DNA from: Mycolicibacterium sp. YH-1
GTDB taxonomy: Bacteria > Actinomycetota > Actinomycetes > Mycobacteriales > Mycobacteriaceae
Assembly (NCBI RefSeq): GCF_022557175.1
Contig: NZ_CP092915.1
Coordinates: forward strand, 1,178,001 to 1,242,000
DNA length: 64,000 nt
Direction of reading: 5' to 3'
Both the position numbers and the translations under genes were made by a program. The notes beneath the pieces are model-generated. The model searched no databases. It saw only the letters and a program-made list of their open reading frames with translations, and was not told where the DNA came from. The stretch's first letter is position 1. Each line of letters begins with the position of its first letter. Shown in pieces: positions 59,897 through 64,000 of the stretch.

Positions 59897-61177
59897 TCAC
59901 CGTTGCGCGGTGAACTCGACGTGCAGCTCGGTGAGTCCGCGCAAGAGGAACGTCGGCTCGTAGGCGTATCGCCGTTGACCGGGCGCGCCGTGCCTGGATT
60001 CGCTGATGGTGATGTCGCGCAGGCGGTCCAGCAGGCGGTGCACGGTGACGACTCCTTCAGCGCGTGCCAGCGGTGCGCCTGCGCAGGTGTGGATTCCCCT
60101 GCCGAACGCGATGTGCTCCCGTACGTTCTTGCGGTCCAAACGGAAGACGTGTGGATCGTCGAACTTGACCGGATCGCGATTGGCCGCCCCTAGGCACAGC
60201 ATCAACACCGTCCCTGCCTTGATGGGCACTCCGCCGAGAGTGGTTGTCTTACGGGCCAACCGGAAGTCGACCTTGGTGGGGCTTTGGAACCGCAGCGCCT
60301 CCTCCATGAAGGCTGGAATCAGGTCGCGATTCGCGCGCAGTTGATCCTGAAGCTCCGGCTGGTCACCCAGTGTCTGGACGGCCGCACTCAGCAGCTTCGT
60401 GACGGTTTCCTGCCCAGCGGCGAAGAGGAATGTGGCCGGCCGGGCCACCTCCAGAATCTCCGGCGTCGAGCCGTCGGGATAGGTCGCGGCGGCCATGCCG
60501 CCCAACACGTCGTCGCGCGGTTCCCGACGCCGGTCGGCAATGTATCCGCTGAATCTGTCGTCGAGGTACTCAAGCGGGTTGAGTCCGACGGCCTCGCCGT
60601 CGAGCGCTCCGACGCGGTTGCCCTGCGGCTTCTCCGCGCCGAGGGCGCGGCGGAACTCGGCCCGGTCCTCCTCGGGCACTCCGAGCAGGTCGGTGATGGC
60701 CAGGGTCGCGAAGGGCCTTGCGTACTCGGAGAGGAACTCGCAATGGCCGTTGTCGATGAACTCGTCGAGCTGCGTGTCGACGAGCCGCCACATGAAGTCC
60801 TCGTTCTCCTTCAGCCGGCGTGGCGTCAGGAGCTTGCTTAGCAGCGATCGTGCCTTCTCGTGGGACGGCGGATCCATGACGACCATGTGCTCGAAGATCG
60901 GGAACTCGTGTCGGTGCGCCTCGATTTGGGCTGTGATGTCGTCACCCTCCGGCTCGAAGGGCAGCGGCGGGAACGGTCCGCCGATCGCGTTGACCGCGGA
61001 GAAGGAGTCGACGTCCTTGAAGGCCGCCATGACCTCGGCGTAGCCCGTTACCGCGACGACGCCGTGGTGTGGCTCCTGAAACACCGGACCTTGGCTGCGC
61101 AGGTATTCGTAGTAGGCGTAGGGATCCTGCGCGATCTCAGCGTTGCTGAAGTAGTCGACGTCAGCCAGTTCAGTCAT
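59897..61177 (-). CDS. Cytochrome P450
   Basis: A 426-residue soluble bacterial P450. Evidence: I-helix FLFAAGQETV (acid-Thr pair in AGQET), ExxR in EEALRFQS, and heme loop FGRGIHTCAGAPLAR with axial Cys365. MVVMDPPSHEKARSLL is the conserved C-helix region. No membrane anchor. It needs reducing equivalents from a ferredoxin, encoded immediately upstream with ATGA overlap. Its hydroxylation product may feed the neighbouring mycofactocin SDRs and the aldehyde dehydrogenase. I do not assign a CYP family number. Confidence 0.95.
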   Translation of the reverse strand: MTELADVDYFSNAEIAQDPYAYYEYLRSQGPVFQEPHHGVVAVTGYAEVMAAFKDVDSFSAVNAIGGPFPPLPFEPEGDDITAQIEAHRHEFPIFEHMVVMDPPSHEKARSLLSKLLTPRRLKENEDFMWRLVDTQLDEFIDNGHCEFLSEYARPFATLAITDLLGVPEEDRAEFRRALGAEKPQGNRVGALDGEAVGLNPLEYLDDRFSGYIADRRREPRDDVLGGMAAATYPDGSTPEILEVARPATFLFAAGQETVTKLLSAAVQTLGDQPELQDQLRANRDLIPAFMEEALRFQSPTKVDFRLARKTTTLGGVPIKAGTVLMLCLGAANRDPVKFDDPHVFRLDRKNVREHIAFGRGIHTCAGAPLARAEGVVTVHRLLDRLRDITISESRHGAPGQRRYAYEPTFLLRGLTELHVEFTAQR

Positions 61178-61410
61178 TGGATGGGCCTTCCGAAGTTGTT
61201 GGTCAGCGGGGCGTCAACCCAACTGATGGCTTGGCGGGGGCAGGCGGCGATGGCGGCGTCGACGTCGTCATGCCGCGCGGCGTCCGGGGACTCGTCGCCG
61301 ACGGCGATGTCATCACCGAGCTCGAAGACTTCCGGTGCGATGTCGATGCACAGCGCATGCGCTTCACAGAGTCGCGGATCAACGCGGACGCTTCTTCCGG
61401 CGGGCATCAT
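61174..61410 (-). CDS. 3Fe-4S ferredoxin with CxxHxxC motif (P450 partner)
   Basis: A 78-residue mycobacterial-type ferredoxin. Cys15, His18 and Cys21 in LCEAHALC and Cys57 in AACPRQA give the pattern C-x2-H-x2-C...CP, where His replaces the Cys of ordinary 3Fe-4S ferredoxins. Adjacent Met codons at 61410 and 61407 follow GAGGAG; the second has better spacing. It is translationally coupled to the P450 and is presumably its electron donor. The His variant shifts the redox potential in characterised mycobacterial cases, by my recollection. Confidence 0.92.
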   Translation of the reverse strand: MMPAGRSVRVDPRLCEAHALCIDIAPEVFELGDDIAVGDESPDAARHDDVDAAIAACPRQAISWVDAPLTNNFGRPIQ

Positions 61411-61446
61411 TTCTCCTCGCTCTCGCGGAGTCGTGGCGAAAAAACT

Positions 61447-61460
61447 GATCGATCGACCAA
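61447..61460. promoter_or_regulatory. TetR operator, ferredoxin/TetR divergent promoter
   Basis: TGATCGATCGACCA is a near-perfect palindrome between the ferredoxin and TetR genes. It differs by one base from the perfect site at 62249-62262. Confidence 0.6.
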
Positions 61461-61530
61461 AATGGTAAGGTGCTGCATGCTTATCACGGGCCGCGGAAGT
61501 CGGTCAAGCCAACGTCGGCTGGGCCGTTGA

Positions 61531-62130
61531 GTGGCGACATCCCGAAAGGCGAAGTCGGATGACGGCGGAGCGCGACTGCGTCTGATCGAGGCGACCGCGC
61601 AGATCATGCACGACGAGGGGTATGCCGCCGCGACGTCGCGAAGGGTGGCGGCAATGGCCGGTGTGAAGCAGGCGCTGGTCTACTACTACTTCCCGACCAT
61701 GGACGATCTGTTCCTCGAGGTGCTGAAAGCTGGCGCCGACGTGGCGCTGGCTCAGATGCGCACGGCGTTGACTGACGACGACCCGATCCGCGCGCTCTGG
61801 CATATCAACAGCGACGCCCGCGGGACCGTGCTCAACACGGAGTTCATGGCCCTGGCCAACCACCGCAAGGTGATCGGTGCCGAACTCAAGGCGTACGCCG
61901 AGCGGGTTCGCGATATCGAAACGGCGGCCGTCACCATGGTGATGCGTGCCAATGGTGTCGATCTGGACGCCTACCCGCCGGTCGCCATCGCGATGCTCGT
62001 CGCGCAGACGGCCCGCAGTCTCGGCAACGAGATGGCGGTCGGTGTGACAACGGGACATGACGAGTTACGTGCGCTCGTCGAGCGCCATATCGACCTACTC
62101 ACCAAACCCGTCCCGGCGGTTCGCGGCTAA
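61531..62130 (+). CDS. TetR family transcriptional regulator
   Basis: A 199-residue TetR protein: ARLRLIEATAQIMHDEGYAA, TSRRVAAMAGVKQALVYYYF and PTMDDLFLEVLKAGADVALA form the DNA-binding domain and first linker helix. The GTG start (61531) has a poor ribosome site. Matching operators lie upstream of it and upstream of the next gene, so it probably represses the ferredoxin-P450 transcript, itself and the SDR gene. The inducer is unknown. Confidence 0.9.
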   Translation: MATSRKAKSDDGGARLRLIEATAQIMHDEGYAAATSRRVAAMAGVKQALVYYYFPTMDDLFLEVLKAGADVALAQMRTALTDDDPIRALWHINSDARGTVLNTEFMALANHRKVIGAELKAYAERVRDIETAAVTMVMRANGVDLDAYPPVAIAMLVAQTARSLGNEMAVGVTTGHDELRALVERHIDLLTKPVPAVRG

Positions 62131-62248
62131 ATTCGTTCGCCTCACACCGCCCTGGACTCTTCGAGGGCGGCATCGGAGCACGGTTCCTGGCTGGTGCGCG
62201 CGCTCTGATTCGGCCATTGACAACCCTCGTCGCCCGTGCGAATGTTCC

Positions 62249-62262
62249 TGATCGATCGATCA
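62249..62262. promoter_or_regulatory. TetR operator upstream of third SDR
   Basis: TGATCGATCGATCA is a perfect palindrome ending 28 bp before the SDR start. It shares 13 of 14 bases with the site at 61447-61460, implying one regulator for both promoters. The rest of the gap from 62131 shows nothing recognisable. Confidence 0.65.
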
Positions 62263-62290
62263 ATTTCCAACGAGTGATTGCGAGGGACAC

Positions 62291-63130
62291 ATGTCCGGTC
62301 GGCTAGAGGGCAAGGTTGCGTTCATCACCGGGGCGGCTCGCGGCCAGGGTCGCAGCCATGCGGTCCGGCTCGCCGAGGAGGGCGCCGACATCATCGCGGT
62401 GGACATCTGCGGTCCGGTGAGCAACAACACGCAGATCGAACCGGCGACCCCCGAGGACCTCATCGAGACGGCCGATCTGGTCAAGCAGTTGAATCGGCGC
62501 ATCGTCACCGCCGAGGTGGACGTGCGCGACTATGACGCGGTGAAGGCCGCGGTCGACGGTGGCGTCGAGCAGCTGGGGCGGCTCGACATCATCTGCGCGA
62601 ACGCGGGTATCGGCAACGGCGGGCAGACGCTGGATCACACCAGCGAGGCGGACTGGACCGACATGATCGACGTCAACCTGTCCGGTGTGTGGAAGACCGT
62701 GAAAGCGGCTGTCCCGCACCTGATCTCTCAGGGTGAGGGCGGTTCGATCATCCTCACGAGTTCGGTCGGCGGCTTGAAGGCCTACCCGCACACCGGTCAC
62801 TACATCGCCGCAAAGCACGGGGTGGTCGGCTTGATGCGCACGTTCGCAGTCGAACTCGGACAGCATTCGATTCGCGTCAACTCGGTTCACCCGACGAACG
62901 TCAACACTCCGTTGTTCATGAACGAGGGGACGATGCGGCTTTTCCGGCCGGACCTCGAGAACCCGGGTCCAGACGACCTGGCCGTCGCTGCGCAGTTCAT
63001 GCACGTGCTCCCGATCGGCTGGGTGGAGCCCGTCGATATCAGCAACGCGGTGCTGTTCCTCGCCTCCGACGAGGCGCGCTTCATCACTGGCCTGACCATG
63101 ACGGTGGACGCCGGAAGCATGCTCAAATAG
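62291..63130 (+). CDS. Mycofactocin-coupled SDR family oxidoreductase
   Basis: A 279-residue third SDR of the mycofactocin group. GKVAFITGAARGQGRSHAVR, GADIIAVDICGPVSNNTQIE (group-specific insertion), CANAGIGNGG, LTSSVGG, YIAAKHGVVGLMR and a C-terminal FITGLTMTVDAGSMLK. ATG has GAGGG 4 nt upstream. It probably oxidises an alcohol produced by the co-regulated P450, with mycofactocin as electron acceptor. No mycofactocin biosynthesis gene is in the window. Confidence 0.93.
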   Translation: MSGRLEGKVAFITGAARGQGRSHAVRLAEEGADIIAVDICGPVSNNTQIEPATPEDLIETADLVKQLNRRIVTAEVDVRDYDAVKAAVDGGVEQLGRLDIICANAGIGNGGQTLDHTSEADWTDMIDVNLSGVWKTVKAAVPHLISQGEGGSIILTSSVGGLKAYPHTGHYIAAKHGVVGLMRTFAVELGQHSIRVNSVHPTNVNTPLFMNEGTMRLFRPDLENPGPDDLAVAAQFMHVLPIGWVEPVDISNAVLFLASDEARFITGLTMTVDAGSMLK

Positions 63131-63153
63131 GCGCATTCGAATCGGGATAGGCG

Positions 63154-64000
63154 TCAGTGTCCGAGGCGTACTTGAACGCCGCGGGCTCGAAGCTGTTCGA
63201 AGGTATAGCTGAACTCGCCTCGCCGTCCGACGGAGACGACGTAGCGGTCCTCGCCTTCGGTGACCGGGAAGCTGAAGGAGAACGTGCATTCGGCGGTGGT
63301 TCCCTTGCCCTGCCCGAGCGATGTGGTGGCAAGGATCTCGCCCTTGCCGTTCTTGACGGTCACGCCGGTGCCCTCGCTGACGTCGGAGTATCCGTCCGCT
63401 CCCTCGCACGATGTTCCGTCGGACGCGACACCGTTCAAGCCCGCACTGTCCGTGAGGATGAAGATGCCTGAGACTGATGCTGTTTCGAGAACATGAAAAC
63501 CGTGGGTGAACTGCGGGCAGAACGCGTCGACGGCGATCTTGTCGGCGGGTAGTCCCTGTTGAGCCTCACCATCTTCGAGCCGGCGACACACCTGCCGCCC
63601 ATGCGCGACGGCATTGGCGTCGGAGTTGAACTGATTGGTCAGCCCGGCATCGTTGAGCGCTGCGAGGTACCTGGTTTCGGGCGGCGGTGGTGACCAACGG
63701 TCTGGCAGCAGCAGCACCCACGTCACCACTGCCGCCACGGCGAGAATCGCAGTGGCCACGCCCGTTGCGAACCACGTCGAGCGAATGCTCGACCGAGGGT
63801 TCGGCACCTCGAGGTAGGCCGGCAGCATCTTCCCGCCGACAGGGTCGCTCGACTCGGCCTTGCCGTTGCGCACACGGTTCGTCGGATGGTCGGCCAGGAA
63901 GTAACGACCCTCGTATCGCCCGGTGGGGTCCGAGCGCCACCCCGACAAGGAGGTCGACGAATGCGCCGGCCCACAGCGACCACATATGCCGCTCGCATCC
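63154..64000 (-). CDS. DUF2510/DUF732 membrane protein (5' end beyond window)
   Basis: At least 264 residues, with the frame open through the right edge. A DUF2510-like start (GWRSDPTGRYEGRYFLAD) is followed by a membrane helix (TWFATGVATAILAVAAVVTW, about residues 58-80). A DUF732-like region comes next (TRYLAALNDAGLT, AVAHGRQVCRRLEDGEAQQG), then a C-terminal domain similar to a conserved mycobacterial Cys-containing exported domain (DGTSCEGADGY, GTTAECTFSFSFPV). A TTG at 63948 could serve as start but has no ribosome site. Upstream the frame reads ICGRCG, half of a zinc ribbon often found before DUF2510, so the true start is probably outside. The function is unknown. Confidence 0.7.
   Translation of the reverse strand, partial: DASGICGRCGPAHSSTSLSGWRSDPTGRYEGRYFLADHPTNRVRNGKAESSDPVGGKMLPAYLEVPNPRSSIRSTWFATGVATAILAVAAVVTWVLLLPDRWSPPPPETRYLAALNDAGLTNQFNSDANAVAHGRQVCRRLEDGEAQQGLPADKIAVDAFCPQFTHGFHVLETASVSGIFILTDSAGLNGVASDGTSCEGADGYSDVSEGTGVTVKNGKGEILATTSLGQGKGTTAECTFSFSFPVTEGEDRYVVSVGRRGEFSYTFEQLRARGVQVRLGH

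Overview
The window is GC-rich actinobacterial DNA and reads as a chromosome segment of a Mycolicibacterium/Mycobacterium species. The evidence is a mycolic-acid-type methyltransferase, the six-gene sigK-rskA-ufaA1 locus, an Nramp/mntH neighbourhood ordered like the one I recall around Rv0923c-Rv0927c of M. tuberculosis, split Ku and LigD genes for bacterial end joining, mycofactocin-type SDR dehydrogenases, a CxxHxxC ferredoxin next to a P450, and a KstR-like box. I see no rRNA, CRISPR array, IS element or prophage. One tRNA gene, Arg(CCT), is present.

Layout. (1) 1-8.0 kb: a catabolic, probably nitrogen-related block with two MFS transporters, an amidase, a flavin reductase, a DUF1989 urea-carboxylase-associated protein, an Old Yellow Enzyme and a PucR regulator. 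A shared inverted-repeat motif lies in the divergent promoter and upstream of pucR. (2) 8.1-23 kb: housekeeping and envelope genes: an NTF2-like protein, a mycolic acid methyltransferase, a DUF3516 helicase, a NarL-type two-component pair, a multicopper oxidase translationally coupled to a secreted LVIVD beta-propeller, a DUF4185 secreted protein (possible endo-arabinanase), a NUDIX hydrolase, tRNA-Arg, an F420-type LLM oxidoreductase, and a glutamate-cysteine-ligase-like gene preceded by a leader peptide plus attenuator-like hairpin. (3) 22.6-28 kb: the overlapping sigK operon (FAD oxidoreductase, DUF1365, UfaA1, DUF1295, SigK, RskA). (4) 28-34 kb: a gamma-glutamylcyclotransferase/poly-gamma-glutamate hydrolase fusion abutting mntH, two tiny secreted two-cysteine proteins, a DapB-like/SDR pair under a KstR-like box, and an AbiEi-like/DUF559 nuclease gene bracketed by 60-bp direct repeats. 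(5) 34-48.6 kb: Ku and LigD separated by a polyol-utilisation block (zinc polyol dehydrogenase, mannitol dehydrogenase, PfkB kinase, SorC regulator, four-gene ABC importer, DUF4032 kinase-like protein). Ku sits 9 nt behind the sugar kinase. (6) 48.6-63.1 kb: a second catabolic island with a LAL-type regulator, a benzoylformate-decarboxylase-like ThDP enzyme, a GlcD-GlcE-like flavoprotein fusion, two TetR regulators with visible operators, three mycofactocin-type SDRs, a tandem carboxymuconolactone-decarboxylase-family protein, an aldehyde dehydrogenase, and a P450 with its ferredoxin. The right edge cuts a DUF2510/DUF732 membrane protein.

How the parts could work together. The polyol block would import sugar alcohols, oxidise them to ketoses and phosphorylate them, with SorC acting at the divergent promoter. 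The island at 51-63 kb has the parts to hydroxylate a hydrophobic substrate (P450), oxidise alcohols (mycofactocin SDRs), oxidise a 2-hydroxy acid, decarboxylate the 2-oxo acid and oxidise the aldehyde. That resembles the mandelate pathway, but the substrate is not evident from sequence. Family assignments come from reading motifs by eye; M. tuberculosis comparisons are from memory and no database search was run.
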